A stretch of DNA of 64,000 bases, from positions 1-64,000 of the forward strand of contig NZ_FMAJ01000006.1 in NCBI RefSeq assembly GCF_900094625.1. Reading direction: 5' to 3'. Below are positions 25,251-33,956 of the stretch, piece by piece (within the stretch, counting starts at the first letter, position 1; each line of letters starts with the position of its first letter). Under the pieces are notes generated by a model. That model had not been told where the DNA came from, ran no database searches, and saw nothing but the letters and a program-made list of their open reading frames with translations. Origin of the DNA: Rhizobium aethiopicum. Its GTDB lineage: Bacteria; Pseudomonadota; Alphaproteobacteria; Rhizobiales; Rhizobiaceae. The position numbers were made by a program, and so were the translations under genes.

Positions 25251-26194
25251 TTGCGGGAGAGCGGTAATTTCGTTCCTGCGAGTGCCCGTTCTTCGAGCAC
25301 CGTGTGGCGGAAGCGGAAGAGCTTGGCCGGCCGTCCGCCAGTTTCACTTTCGGTGTCGCCGGTTTCCTCGACCAGTTCCTGCTGTTCGATCAAGCGGCGG
25401 AAATTCTGCTTGTGCAGCGTCAGCCCCGCCAGGGCCTCGATCGTACGCTGCAGTCGCAGAAGCGTAAAACTCTCCGGCATAAGCTCGAAGACGACGGGGC
25501 GGTATTTGATTTTGGCGCGCAGCCGGGCAATCCCGGTCGCCAGAATTCGGCGGTGATCGGCAAACATCGCCCGCCCCAGATTGGCTTCGCCCGCGCACCC
25601 GGCTTCGGCCACGAGGCCCGCCTCGTAAAGCAGCTCGTAGCGTTGCAAGGCCAGATCCTCGTTCCAGCCGCCGCCATCGAAGCCGAAGGTGAAGTCGGCG
25701 CGGCGATGGCGATGGTTGCGCCGGGCCGGATCGGCATCCGCCCAGCTTCTAAGGCGTGCGACGATCTCGTCCAGCACGGCCGGCCGGCCCTGCCGATGGT
25801 CCTCCCAGGGAAAATAGTCGTACCAGCCGTGCCATCCCGGCCGGCCGGCACCCGCCTGCTCGTTGACGAGGCCGAGATAGCTGATCGAGATCGTCCGCCC
25901 ACCAAGAATCTCGTTGTTCCGGTCGCGGTCGGCGAAGGTATAGAGTTGTTCGAGGTAGCCGACCGGGTGCTCCGTCTGCTCCTGCACCCATTCGCGCAGG
26001 CCCGATTGCAGGGTGCGATGGCCCATTTCGAACGGACCGGACGGCAGCGCGTTGCCGGAACGGATGGTCATGACGCGCGGCTCATCCCCCGTCACCGCGA
26101 CGAGTACCGCAATTAATTCCGCATGCGCAAAGCCGATCGTCACAGGGGACCGAATACTCCGTTCCGAATGAATCGAACGGATCATTCCTGCCAT
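25247..26194 (-). CDS. nadQ: NadQ-type regulator of NAD synthesis (Nudix-like plus winged helix)
   Basis: About 315 residues. A Nudix-like N-terminal ligand-binding region (VTIGFAHAELIAVLVAVTGD, QLYTFADRDRNNE) is followed by a C-terminal winged helix (LLRLQRTIEALAGLTLHKQN, FRRLIEQQELVEET). This is the architecture of the alphaproteobacterial NadQ regulators. It is directly upstream of nadA on the same strand, and repeated TATGCTC/GAGCATA sites occur in the 69-bp gap. ATG at 26194 or 26185; the ORF extends to 26338 through a repetitive palindrome and the panB-like gene, so the longer form is unlikely. A repressor of nadABC is the expected role. Confidence 0.8.
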   Translation of the reverse strand: MAGMIRSIHSERSIRSPVTIGFAHAELIAVLVAVTGDEPRVMTIRSGNALPSGPFEMGHRTLQSGLREWVQEQTEHPVGYLEQLYTFADRDRNNEILGGRTISISYLGLVNEQAGAGRPGWHGWYDYFPWEDHRQGRPAVLDEIVARLRSWADADPARRNHRHRRADFTFGFDGGGWNEDLALQRYELLYEAGLVAEAGCAGEANLGRAMFADHRRILATGIARLRAKIKYRPVVFELMPESFTLLRLQRTIEALAGLTLHKQNFRRLIEQQELVEETGDTESETGGRPAKLFRFRHTVLEERALAGTKLPLSRN

Positions 26195-26221
26195 AGGCGA
26201 AGACGGAAGCCAATGGACTTT

Positions 26222-26249
26222 CCCCTTCTCCCCAGCGGGGAGGAAGGGG
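26222..26249. repeat. GC-rich intergenic palindrome
   Basis: CCCCTTCTCCCC, AGC, then GGGGAGGAAGGGG forms an almost perfect hairpin between the panB-like gene and nadQ. Sequences of this kind recur between genes in rhizobia. It could act as a terminator or mRNA stabiliser for the upstream operon. Confidence 0.5.
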
Positions 26250-26265
26250 AGCCGCCGAGCAAGCG

Positions 26266-27078
26266 TCAGCGCTTCCCCGTCTCGCCAGCCAGCCTCTCCA
26301 AGAAAACCTTCAGTTCCGCCTCGTCGATACCGACGCAATGGCGTTTTTCCGGATAGGCGCCGGTTCTGACATCCCCGGCGAATTCGGTGAAGGCGGCGAT
26401 GCGTTCACGTTGCAGCCGGTCTTGTTCGTCGGCGAAATTGCGGTAGACCTTGGCGTGGCGCGGAGTGTGATCGCGATTGGCGCCGAGCACGTCGTCGGCG
26501 AACAGATATTGGGCGTCACAGCCGCTGCCGGCCCCCATCGAGATCATCAGCATCGAGGTGCTGCTGCTGATGGCGGCGGCGACGTCAGCCGGTACGACCT
26601 CGATTTCGGCGGCGAAGGCGCCGGCCTCTTCCAAAGCCTTGGTCTGCCGCCAGATCTCCGCCGCACTCGCCGCCGTCTTGCCGACGGCGCGGAAGCCGCC
26701 GGTCCAGGTTGCCTTCGATGGGATCAACCCGAGATGGCCGCAGACGGGAACGCCCTCGTCGCGCAAGCGACGGATCGTCTGCAGGCTCGCGGCGCAATAG
26801 ACGGCATCGCCGCCCGCCTTCAGCGCCGCGAAGGCGGCGCGCAGATAATCTTCCGCCGAGACATGATCGCCATATTCGAGGCCTGGAATGGCAAAGAGCG
26901 TGGGGGCGATCTCGCGAAACACCGGGCCGAGCAGCGAGGGCGGCACCGAGACCATGTCGATCCCGGCCTTCTCCGCCGCTTCGGCCTCCTCCAGCGTGGT
27001 GACGCGCAGCATGGTGAGCTGGCGCCTGCCTTTTTCCGCAAGCAAGTCGGCGACGGTTGCACGCTTATGTTTTTTCAT
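26266..27078 (-). CDS. PanB-like (ketopantoate hydroxymethyltransferase family) protein with altered active site
   Basis: 270-residue TIM barrel with clear PanB similarity in the second half: VPVCGHLGLIPSKATWTGGF, EIEVVPADVAAAI, MISMGAGSGCDAQYLFADDV and HTPRHAKVYRNFADEQD. Where classical PanB has the metal and substrate residues (VGDS, ADLPF, KIEGG) this protein has VSVPPS, AIPGLEYG and YCAAS, so two Mg-binding Asp and the Lys/Glu pair are missing. No panC follows. It may therefore use another substrate. ATG at 27078 with AAAGGA 7 nt upstream. It is 22-29 bp after the mocF-like gene, probably in one operon. Confidence 0.75.
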   Translation of the reverse strand: MKKHKRATVADLLAEKGRRQLTMLRVTTLEEAEAAEKAGIDMVSVPPSLLGPVFREIAPTLFAIPGLEYGDHVSAEDYLRAAFAALKAGGDAVYCAASLQTIRRLRDEGVPVCGHLGLIPSKATWTGGFRAVGKTAASAAEIWRQTKALEEAGAFAAEIEVVPADVAAAISSSTSMLMISMGAGSGCDAQYLFADDVLGANRDHTPRHAKVYRNFADEQDRLQRERIAAFTEFAGDVRTGAYPEKRHCVGIDEAELKVFLERLAGETGKR

Positions 27079-27106
27079 CATCAATTCCTTTGAAATATCG
27101 GAGGGC

Positions 27107-28333
27107 TCAAGCGGCCAGAAGTGATTTCAGCTTGACGTTGCTGGCCGCCAGCGCAGCAGGGTCCGGATGGGCACCAGCCGCGATCAACATTTCAGCGAGT
27201 CTGATGTCACGCGCCACGGCATTGCCCGGTCCGATGCCGCTCGCGGCGATCAACCGGCCATCGGTGTCGAGGTGGAAGAGAATGAAGGCGTCTGGGCCGA
27301 GGTCGCGGCGCAGATGCAGGACCGCGCCTTCGGCGAGGCCGGCAATCTGCAGCGTCACTTCGTATTGATCCGACCAGAACCACGGCACTGACGAAACGGC
27401 TTCGTCGAGGCCGAGCATGTTGGCTGCGGCCAATGTGCCTTGTTCCTGTGCATTGCGCCAGGATTCGAGCCGCACCCGCCGGCCGCCGTAGATCGGCAGG
27501 GGAAAGGAGCAGCAGTCGCCCGCCGCAAAAACGTCAGGTGCCGATGTCCGGAGATAGGTGTCGACAGCAATGCCGTTTTCGATGGCAAGCCCTGCCCTGT
27601 CGGCAATGTCGACATTCGGTCGTGCGCCGATGCCGACGAGGGCGAGGTCGGCTTCTATGACCTCCCCGCTCGACAGTTTGATCACGGCCTTTCCGCCTTC
27701 CTCGGTCAGCGCCTCGATCGAGACGCCGCAGCGGACATCGACGCCCTCTGTGCGATGGCGCTCTGTGAGCAGATAAGCGATTTCCTCCGGCACGCCGCGC
27801 TTCAGCACGCGCTCCAGCCCCTCGATGACGGTGACGTCGGCGCCGAGCAACCGTGCCGTTGCCGCAAGTTCCAGTCCGATAAACCCGCCGCCGATAATGG
27901 CGATATGCCGCCCCGGCTTCATGCCATCGCGCAACGCCGCCGCATCGTGATGCGTTCTCAGCGAGCGGATACAGCGGCTATTCTCCGGTGCGCCGGGAAA
28001 GAACCGGGCGCTCGCGCCCGTAGCCAGGAGAAGCTTATCATAGGAGAGCGCCGTACCATCCGATAGCCTCACGGCTCTGGATGCGGTGTCGAGGTCCCTC
28101 GCCTCCAGGCCGGTCAGCAGCCGGATGCCGCATTCGGCGTATTTCTCCAACGTGGCGATGAATTTCGGATCGCCTGCATCGGCGAAGCCGGCCTTCGAAA
28201 GCGGCGGCCGCTCATAGGGGTGAAGGGGTTCGTCGCCGACAAGCGTTATCTCGCCGGCAAAGCCTTTTTCCCGCAGAGCGAACGCAGCGCGGGCACCGCA
28301 TTCGCCCGCACCGAGGATAACGAAATGAGCCAC
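27107..28333 (-). CDS. mocF: FAD-dependent ferredoxin reductase (MocF/rubredoxin reductase-like)
   Basis: 408-residue class-I-type oxygenase reductase. FAD motif FVILGAGECGARAAFAL at the N-terminus, NAD motif IAIIGGGFIGLELAATARLL near residue 150, and the DVFAAGDCCSFPLPIYGGRR flavin-contact segment. It transfers electrons from NAD(P)H to the adjacent Rieske ferredoxin. It follows the mocE-like gene by 11 bp. MocF of rhizopine catabolism has this role; orthology is by gene order and type, not by a search. Confidence 0.82.
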   Translation of the reverse strand: MAHFVILGAGECGARAAFALREKGFAGEITLVGDEPLHPYERPPLSKAGFADAGDPKFIATLEKYAECGIRLLTGLEARDLDTASRAVRLSDGTALSYDKLLLATGASARFFPGAPENSRCIRSLRTHHDAAALRDGMKPGRHIAIIGGGFIGLELAATARLLGADVTVIEGLERVLKRGVPEEIAYLLTERHRTEGVDVRCGVSIEALTEEGGKAVIKLSSGEVIEADLALVGIGARPNVDIADRAGLAIENGIAVDTYLRTSAPDVFAAGDCCSFPLPIYGGRRVRLESWRNAQEQGTLAAANMLGLDEAVSSVPWFWSDQYEVTLQIAGLAEGAVLHLRRDLGPDAFILFHLDTDGRLIAASGIGPGNAVARDIRLAEMLIAAGAHPDPAALAASNVKLKSLLAA

Positions 28334-28344
28334 ATCAGCCTCCG

Positions 28345-28659
28345 TCAGACCGAAATGAAGACGCAGCCGTCTTCGACCTTCACCGGATAGGTCTTGAGAT
28401 TGACGCAGACCGGCGCACCCTTGGCTTCGCCCGTCTTGTAGTTGAAGCGGCCATTATGTTTTGGACATTCGATGATTTCATCCATGACAAGCCCGTCGGC
28501 GAGATGGATATGCTCATGCGTGCAGAGCCCGTCGGTGGCGAAGAACTCGTCGTCCGGGCTGCGGTAGACCGCAAAGGTGCGCCCGCCATGATCGAAGCGG
28601 ATGACATCCTCTTCGTCGATCTCGTCCTTGCCGCAAACTTCGATCCAGTTTCCGCTCAT
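28345..28659 (-). CDS. mocE: Rieske-type [2Fe-2S] ferredoxin (MocE-like)
   Basis: 104 residues with the Rieske motifs CTHEHIHLADG and CPKHNGRFNY (C-x-H and C-x2-H ligands) and an N-terminal NWIEVCGKDEIDEEDVIRF. It carries electrons from the reductase to the membrane oxygenase. It lies between the reductase and desaturase genes with gaps of 11 and 21 bp, in one operon. Confidence 0.88.
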   Translation of the reverse strand: MSGNWIEVCGKDEIDEEDVIRFDHGGRTFAVYRSPDDEFFATDGLCTHEHIHLADGLVMDEIIECPKHNGRFNYKTGEAKGAPVCVNLKTYPVKVEDGCVFISV

Positions 28660-28680
28660 CTTATCCTCCCTCGATCGTGA

Positions 28681-29769
28681 TTATTGCGCCGCCGGGGCGA
28701 GTTCGTTGTGGAATTCCTCGCGATACGGCCGCGCGGTGGCCGGCAGTTCGCGCTTCAGGAAATAATCCTCGTTGCGCAGCTGGCGCAGGAAAGCCGGGAC
28801 CATCTCGCGGTAGCCCGACCAGATCGACGGGTTCGGCGCCGGCAGGTCGTGCTTGATCATCGCATGCAGCCTGGGCAGCGCGTGATAGGGCACCATCGGG
28901 AACATGTGATGTTCGACGTGGTAGTTCATGTTCCAATAGATGAAGCGGCTGACCGGGTTCATATAGACCGTGCGGCTGTTCAGCCGATGATCGATGACGT
29001 TGTCGGCAAGGCCGCCATGCTGCAAGAGCCCTGTCAGCACATGGTGCCAGGCGCCATAGAGGCGCGGCAGGCCGATCAGCATCAGCGGCAGGATCGTACC
29101 CATGGCGATGGCGGCTGCGATCGTTACGACGTAAATCGCGAGCCAGATGCGGGCGATGCGGATTGCCTTCGGCTGTTCCATCTCGGGAATGAACGTCTTT
29201 TCCGTGGTGCTAATGACGCCGAAGGCGTTGCGCAGCATGTCGACGACGGCATGCCAGACATCGAGGATGCCGAAGAAGTTGAGGATCAGCCGGAAGAGAT
29301 CCGGCGGCCGCATAACGGCGATCTCGGGATCGCGGCCGACGATGACAGTGTCGGTATGATGGCGCGTATGGCTCCAGCGCCAGGTCACCGGATTGCGCAT
29401 GATCATGAAGCAGGCGATCTGGTAGACGCCGTCATTCATCCAGCGCGTCTTGAAGGCGGTGCCGTGGCCGCATTCGTGCCAGCGGCTGTCGGAGGCCGAG
29501 CCGTAGAGCACGCCATAGGCAAGAAAAAAGGGCAGCGCAACCCAGGAGCCCCAGAAGTAGATGCCGAGCCCGGCAAAGGTGACCATGCTGCCGAGCCAGA
29601 TGATGGTGTCACGGATCGCCGGCGCGTCCGAGCGCTGCATCAGCGCCTTCATGTCCTTGCGCGGAACTTCGGTATGATACCATTCCGCTGCCGCCAGCCC
29701 CATCTCCACCGCAGTGCGGCCGCTTTCACCGAGCAGGTCGTAATCTCGTTTCTTCGTCTGGGTCGCCAT
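28681..29769 (-). CDS. mocD: Fatty acid desaturase-superfamily membrane oxygenase (MocD-like)
   Basis: 362-residue membrane di-iron enzyme. The three His boxes are HECGH, HTRHH and HVEHH; several membrane segments are visible (FAGLGIYFWGSWVALPFFLA, IWLAIYVVTIAAAIAMGTIL). MocD-type members act as oxygenases with a Rieske ferredoxin and reductase, as encoded next door, and in rhizopine catabolism are linked to O-demethylation of the inosamine. ATG at 29769 with AGGGAGG; the extension to 29859 is not used. Substrate here is unknown: rhizopine, a methyl-inositol such as pinitol, or another methoxy compound. Confidence 0.82.
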   Translation of the reverse strand: MATQTKKRDYDLLGESGRTAVEMGLAAAEWYHTEVPRKDMKALMQRSDAPAIRDTIIWLGSMVTFAGLGIYFWGSWVALPFFLAYGVLYGSASDSRWHECGHGTAFKTRWMNDGVYQIACFMIMRNPVTWRWSHTRHHTDTVIVGRDPEIAVMRPPDLFRLILNFFGILDVWHAVVDMLRNAFGVISTTEKTFIPEMEQPKAIRIARIWLAIYVVTIAAAIAMGTILPLMLIGLPRLYGAWHHVLTGLLQHGGLADNVIDHRLNSRTVYMNPVSRFIYWNMNYHVEHHMFPMVPYHALPRLHAMIKHDLPAPNPSIWSGYREMVPAFLRQLRNEDYFLKRELPATARPYREEFHNELAPAAQ

Positions 29770-29833
29770 CGTCCGCCTCCCTATGCCGTCGCCGGGAGAA
29801 TAGGTTGACTTTGACAGAGGCTCAATGCAGGCT

Positions 29834-29848
29834 TGATGTAATCTATCA
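29834..29848. promoter_or_regulatory. Candidate LacI-family operator A
   Basis: TGATGTAATCTATCA, imperfect palindrome (with flanks TTGAT-N7-ATCAA), in the 131-bp divergent gap between mocD and lacI. A very similar site occurs at 30934-30949 before the isomerase gene. Confidence 0.5.
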
Positions 29849-29900
29849 AAAGCCATCACGCGTGGCTCGCATTCATGATCGAAACCATCAGGAACACTTC

Positions 29901-30929
29901 ATGCGCCGCCCCACCATATCCGATCTTGCCCGCGCCTCCGGCGTCAGCGTCGCCACTGTCGACCGGGTTCTCAATGCTCGCCATCGCGTGCGCGAGGAGA
30001 CGGCGCGACGGGTCTACGATGCGGCGCAGTTGATCGGCTATCACGCCGTGGGGCTGATCAGGCAGCGCGTTTTCGAGGATCTGCCGCAGTACCGGCTTGC
30101 CTTCCTGCTGCAGAAGCCAACGCAGCAGTTCTACCAGGCATTCGCCCGCGAGATCGAAGCGGCGGCGCGGACGGTCACAAACGCCCGGATCCAGGTGCAA
30201 ATCGACTTTCCGTCAGCCGCCACGCCGGCTGCGATCGTCGAGAAACTCAAAGCTCTCGGTGCGCGCAATCAGGCCGTTGCCCTGGTAGCGCCTGATTACC
30301 CCGCGGTGACGGCCGCTATCGAGGAGCTGAAGGAAAAAGGCGTCCCGGTCTTCTCGCTCCTCTCCGATTTCGCGTCGGGCGTGCGCACCGGTTACATCGG
30401 CGTCAACAACCGAAAGGTTGGCCGCACCGCCGCCTGGGTGATCGCGCGGACAGCGCATAAACCCGGCAAGGTCGCCTGTTTCGTCGGCAGCCATCGTTTT
30501 CATGGACATGAACTGCGGGAAATCGGCTTCCGCTCCTATTTTCGCGAGAATGCGCCGGAATTTGATGTTATCGACACGTTGATCAACCTGGATACGCCCG
30601 AGATCACGCACGAGGCGACGCTGACATTGCTGCAGAAACATCCCGATCTTATCGGGCTTTATGTTTGCGGCGGCGGCATGGAAGGGGCGATTTCGGCATT
30701 CCGGGAGGAAAACCTTGGTGGCAAGGTCGTGCTCGTGGTCAACGAACTGACGCCCGACAGCAAGGCCGGTCTTGCAGATGACATCGTCGCTATGGCACTC
30801 GGCACTCCCCTACCCGCGCTCTGTCAAGAGCTGATGGTGCTGATGAAGGATGCGGTGGAAAACAGCGAAGCCGCCATCCCCGGGCAGTCCTTCCTGCCCT
30901 TCGACATCTATCTTTCCGAGAATATCTGA
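29901..30929 (+). CDS. LacI-family transcriptional regulator
   Basis: 342 residues. HTH at the N-terminus (PTISDLARASGVSVATVDRV) with the hinge region after it, then a periplasmic-binding-protein-like sensor domain (ALVAPDYPAVTAAIEELKEK, GYIGVNNRKVGRTAAWVIAR). ATG at 29901, where LacI alignments begin; the ORF continues to 29805 without support. Divergent from mocD and followed by an inositol-type isomerase gene. The effector is probably a sugar or inositol compound. Confidence 0.9.
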   Translation: MRRPTISDLARASGVSVATVDRVLNARHRVREETARRVYDAAQLIGYHAVGLIRQRVFEDLPQYRLAFLLQKPTQQFYQAFAREIEAAARTVTNARIQVQIDFPSAATPAAIVEKLKALGARNQAVALVAPDYPAVTAAIEELKEKGVPVFSLLSDFASGVRTGYIGVNNRKVGRTAAWVIARTAHKPGKVACFVGSHRFHGHELREIGFRSYFRENAPEFDVIDTLINLDTPEITHEATLTLLQKHPDLIGLYVCGGGMEGAISAFREENLGGKVVLVVNELTPDSKAGLADDIVAMALGTPLPALCQELMVLMKDAVENSEAAIPGQSFLPFDIYLSENI

Positions 30930-30933
30930 GGAA

Positions 30934-30949
30934 TGATGGAATTCTATCA
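30934..30949. promoter_or_regulatory. Candidate LacI-family operator B
   Basis: TGATGGAATTCTATCA, the centre of a near-perfect 20-bp palindrome (30932-30951) just after the lacI stop and 140 bp before the isomerase gene. It closely resembles site A. Confidence 0.5.
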
Positions 30950-31090
30950 TTTCGGCTGAAATTCTTTCAGCAATGAGGGCCGGGCCCCGGCGATGACGGA
31001 TGGATTGCCCGGCGAATTCGGATAGAGATTCGCTCGCCCATTCACGAGTACTGCTCCGCTTATGTCGCGGAGCCGAGGAGGATAACCGTC

Positions 31091-31903
31091 ATGACTTCGA
31101 TCCGCTTTGCGCTCAACCACATGGCCGCGCCGTCGCTTGCCATCGATGATTTCTTCGCGCTGGCAAAGTCGCTCGGCATCGATTCCGTCGAGATCCGCAA
31201 CGACCTTTCCGGCAACGCCATTCTCGACGGCACCAAACCCGAAGCGATCAGAGAAGCCGCCGCCCGCCACGGAGTGACGATCATTTCGATCAACGCCCTG
31301 CAGCGCTTCAACGAATGGAATGAAACCCGCGCCAGGGAAGCGCAGGAATTGATCGACTATGCCAGCGCATCGGGCGCCAAGGCGCTGGTCCTCGTTCCGA
31401 AGAACGACGGCACCGGCTGCGCCGATGGCGAACGCCAGGCCAATCTGCGCGAGGCTCTGTCCGCGCTGAAGCCGATGCTTGATAAAGCCGGCATTATCGG
31501 CCTCGTCGAGCCGCTCGGTTTTGAAATCTGCTCGCTGCGTTCGAAGACCGAAGCCGCCGAGGCGATCAAGGAGCTCGACGCGCAATCGACCTTCAAGCTC
31601 GTCCACGACACCTTCCACCATCACCTTGCCGGCGAAGCCGCGACCTTCCCGGAACTGGCCGGTCTCGTGCACATTTCCGGCGTCAGCGATCCCTTGGTTT
31701 CCGTTGCCGAAATGCGCGACTCCCATCGCGTGCTCGTGGACGGCGAGGACCGGCTCGACAATGCCGGGCAGATCAAGGCACTGCTGCAGGCGGGCTATAG
31801 CGGGCCGTTCTCCTTCGAACCTTTTGCTGCGGAAGTTCATGCGGTCAAGGATCCGGCCGCTGCGCTGCGCGCCAGCATGGATTATCTGACGGCTCGGGTC
31901 TGA
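31091..31903 (+). CDS. Sugar phosphate isomerase/epimerase (IolI-like TIM barrel)
   Basis: 270-residue AP-endonuclease-2-fold TIM barrel. IRFALNHMAAPSLAIDDFFA starts it; GIIGLVEPLGFEICSLRSK, KLVHDTFHHHLAGE, LVHISGVSDPLVSVAEMRDS and VLVDGEDRLDN give the metal-binding Glu, Asp/His and His residues of IolI/IolE-type isomerases. GGAGGATAACCGTC precedes the ATG. Close to inositol-pathway enzymes, so it fits the idea that the neighbouring MocDEF-like system acts on an inositol derivative. The exact reaction is not determined. Confidence 0.82.
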   Translation: MTSIRFALNHMAAPSLAIDDFFALAKSLGIDSVEIRNDLSGNAILDGTKPEAIREAAARHGVTIISINALQRFNEWNETRAREAQELIDYASASGAKALVLVPKNDGTGCADGERQANLREALSALKPMLDKAGIIGLVEPLGFEICSLRSKTEAAEAIKELDAQSTFKLVHDTFHHHLAGEAATFPELAGLVHISGVSDPLVSVAEMRDSHRVLVDGEDRLDNAGQIKALLQAGYSGPFSFEPFAAEVHAVKDPAAALRASMDYLTARV

Positions 31904-31923
31904 AATCCGAGGCAGCTTCTCTT

Positions 31924-31955
31924 CACGATCGGCCGCCGGCGTGCGGCCGATCGTG
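31924..31955. terminator. Hairpin between convergent isomerase and cobM genes
   Basis: CACGATCGGCCG (31924-31935) and CGGCCGATCGTG (31944-31955) pair perfectly around an 8-nt loop. U-tracts on either side are weak, so this is a possible bidirectional terminator. Confidence 0.5.
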
Positions 31956-31960
31956 ATACG

Positions 31961-32719
31961 CTATTCCCGGCCCCTGAACCGGCGCTGATAGGCCGGATCA
32001 TAGAGCGAGCTTTCGCGAAAATCCTCCGCCGCGAGCGACGGGCCGACGAAGATGATCGCCGTGCGTTCGATCGGTTCGGCCGTAACCTTTGCCTCGATGT
32101 CGGATAACGTGCCGCGCAGAATGCGCTCGTCCGCCCAGGAAGCCTTGACGACGATGACGACCGGGCAGTTCGCGCCGTAGAGCGGCGTCAATTCGTCGAC
32201 CACCTGCTTCAGCGCATGGATCGCAAGGTGGATCGCCAGCGTAGCCCCCGTCGCGCCGAATCTTGTGAGCGTCTCTTCGTTCGGCATCGGCGAAGCGCGG
32301 CCGGAAACGCGGGTCAGCACCAGGCTTTGGGCGACGGCAGGGATCGTCAGTTCGCGCCCTAGTGCTGCGGCCGCGGCGGCAAAGGCCGGAACGCCGGGTG
32401 TCATCGTATAGGTGATGCCGTGTTTTTGAAGCCGGCGCACCTGCTCGGCAACCGCGCTCCAGACGGAAAGGTCGCCGGAGTGCAGCCGGGCGACATCCTG
32501 GCCGGCGGCAGCGGCGCGAAGATATTCCGCCTCAATCTCATCGAGCGACATCGGCGCAGTATCGATAATGCGCGCGCCAGGCGGGCAATATTGCAGCAGT
32601 TCCGGCGAAACGATCGAGCCGGCATAGAGGCAGACCGGGCAGCGGCCGATCAAATCGCGGCCACGCACCGTGATCAGATCCGCAGCACCTGGCCCCGCGC
32701 CGATGAAATGCACGGTCAT
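31961..32719 (-). CDS. cobM: Precorrin-4 C11-methyltransferase
   Basis: 252-residue SAM-dependent tetrapyrrole methylase that methylates C-11 to give precorrin-5 in aerobic cobalamin synthesis. [20 protein letters not shown] opens the protein. [38 protein letters not shown] and [20 protein letters not shown] are the family blocks. Last gene of the cob strand, 4 nt after cobL. Confidence 0.94.
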   Translation of the reverse strand: MTVHFIGAGPGAADLITVRGRDLIGRCPVCLYAGSIVSPELLQYCPPGARIIDTAPMSLDEIEAEYLRAAAAGQDVARLHSGDLSVWSAVAEQVRRLQKHGITYTMTPGVPAFAAAAAALGRELTIPAVAQSLVLTRVSGRASPMPNEETLTRFGATGATLAIHLAIHALKQVVDELTPLYGANCPVVIVVKASWADERILRGTLSDIEAKVTAEPIERTAIIFVGPSLAAEDFRESSLYDPAYQRRFRGRE

Positions 32720-32723
32720 TCCT

Positions 32724-33956
32724 TTATCCTTTCATCCAGCGCCATTGCGTCACCGGCATGACTGGCCGCCAGCCGCTCATGCTGCCGACAGGTCCCGCGC
32801 GCGATATTTCGATCCGCGTCAGCGAGCCGCCGCGTTTGGCGTGTTCAGAGAGCAACACGGCTTCCATCTCCAGCGTCACGGCATTGGCAACGAGCCGCCC
32901 TCCCGGCTTCAGCGCGGCCATCGCGGCGTCCATCGCGCCCGGATCGCTGCCGCCGCCGCCGACGAAGATCGCATCCGGTTCCGGCAAGCCCTGCAGCGCA
33001 TCGGGGGCTGAACCTTCAACGACAGCGAGATGCGGCACGCCGAAGGCGGATGCGTTGCGGGCGACACGCGCGGCCCGCTCAGACGATTGCTCGATGGCGA
33101 TTGCCTTCAGCGACGGATCAGCCAGCATCCATTCGATGCCGATCGATCCCGAGCCGGCGCCTATATCCCAGAGCAGTTCGCCGTGACGTGGAGCAAGTGC
33201 CGAAAGCGTCATCGCGCGGATTTCGCGTTTGGTGATCTGGCCGTCGTGCTCGAACAGATCATCCTCGAGTCCTGCGGCAAAAGGCAGGATGCGAGCCCCC
33301 TCCCCTGCCGAAATCTCGAGCGCACAGACGTTCAAGGGATCGATGTCCACGAGATTGAAATCCGCCGCTAAGACGCATCTCCGTCGTTCTCGTGCGCTGC
33401 CCAACGTTTCGAGCACGGTAAGCCTGGACTGACCGAAACCGGTGGCGACCAGCAGGGCTGCCAGTTCGCCGGGCCCCTTCTCGTCTGATGTCAGCGCGAT
33501 GAGGCGCCGCCCGGGATGCAAATGCGGTCGAACCAGGTCGAGCGGCCGTCCATGCAGAGAGATCGTCGTCACGTCCTGCTGCGGCCAGCCGAGCCGGGAT
33601 GCGGCAATACTGAAGGCCGAAGGCGCCGGAATGACACGCATCTCCTCCGCCGCTATACGGCGGGAGAGGGTTGCGCCGACACCATAGAGAAACGGATCTC
33701 CGGAGGCGAGCACGACGACAGGCGTGCCGCGCCTTTCAAGCACGGCATCGACCGAGCGCTCGAAGGGGCTCTGCCAGGCGAGCGTTTCGCCTGAAATCAG
33801 CGATGCGGCAAGCTCATGATGCCGCGCTCCGCCGAAGACGGCGGGTGCGGCGGCAATCAGCCTCCTCGCCTCCTCGCCCAGTCCTGCTGGACCATCTTCG
33901 CCTATGCCGATAATAGTCAGCCAGCGCTGGGTGCAAGTGGGAAAGACATCAGACAT
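32724..33956 (-). CDS. cobL: Precorrin-6Y C5,15-methyltransferase (decarboxylating)
   Basis: 410-residue fusion protein. The N-terminal CbiE-like methylase ([30 protein letters not shown]) methylates C-5; the C-terminal CbiT-like domain ([40 protein letters not shown]) methylates C-15 and decarboxylates. The ATG at 33956 overlaps the ATG of the opposite-strand cobK in the sequence CATG; a start at 33971 is the alternative and would extend the overlap. Downstream cobM is 4 nt away. Confidence 0.94.
   Translation of the reverse strand: MSDVFPTCTQRWLTIIGIGEDGPAGLGEEARRLIAAAPAVFGGARHHELAASLISGETLAWQSPFERSVDAVLERRGTPVVVLASGDPFLYGVGATLSRRIAAEEMRVIPAPSAFSIAASRLGWPQQDVTTISLHGRPLDLVRPHLHPGRRLIALTSDEKGPGELAALLVATGFGQSRLTVLETLGSARERRRCVLAADFNLVDIDPLNVCALEISAGEGARILPFAAGLEDDLFEHDGQITKREIRAMTLSALAPRHGELLWDIGAGSGSIGIEWMLADPSLKAIAIEQSSERAARVARNASAFGVPHLAVVEGSAPDALQGLPEPDAIFVGGGGSDPGAMDAAMAALKPGGRLVANAVTLEMEAVLLSEHAKRGGSLTRIEISRAGPVGSMSGWRPVMPVTQWRWMKG

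Noticed and set aside
26266..27078. Ordinary pantothenate gene panB
   Set aside because: No panC nearby, and key active-site residues of PanB are not at their expected positions; annotated as PanB-like only.
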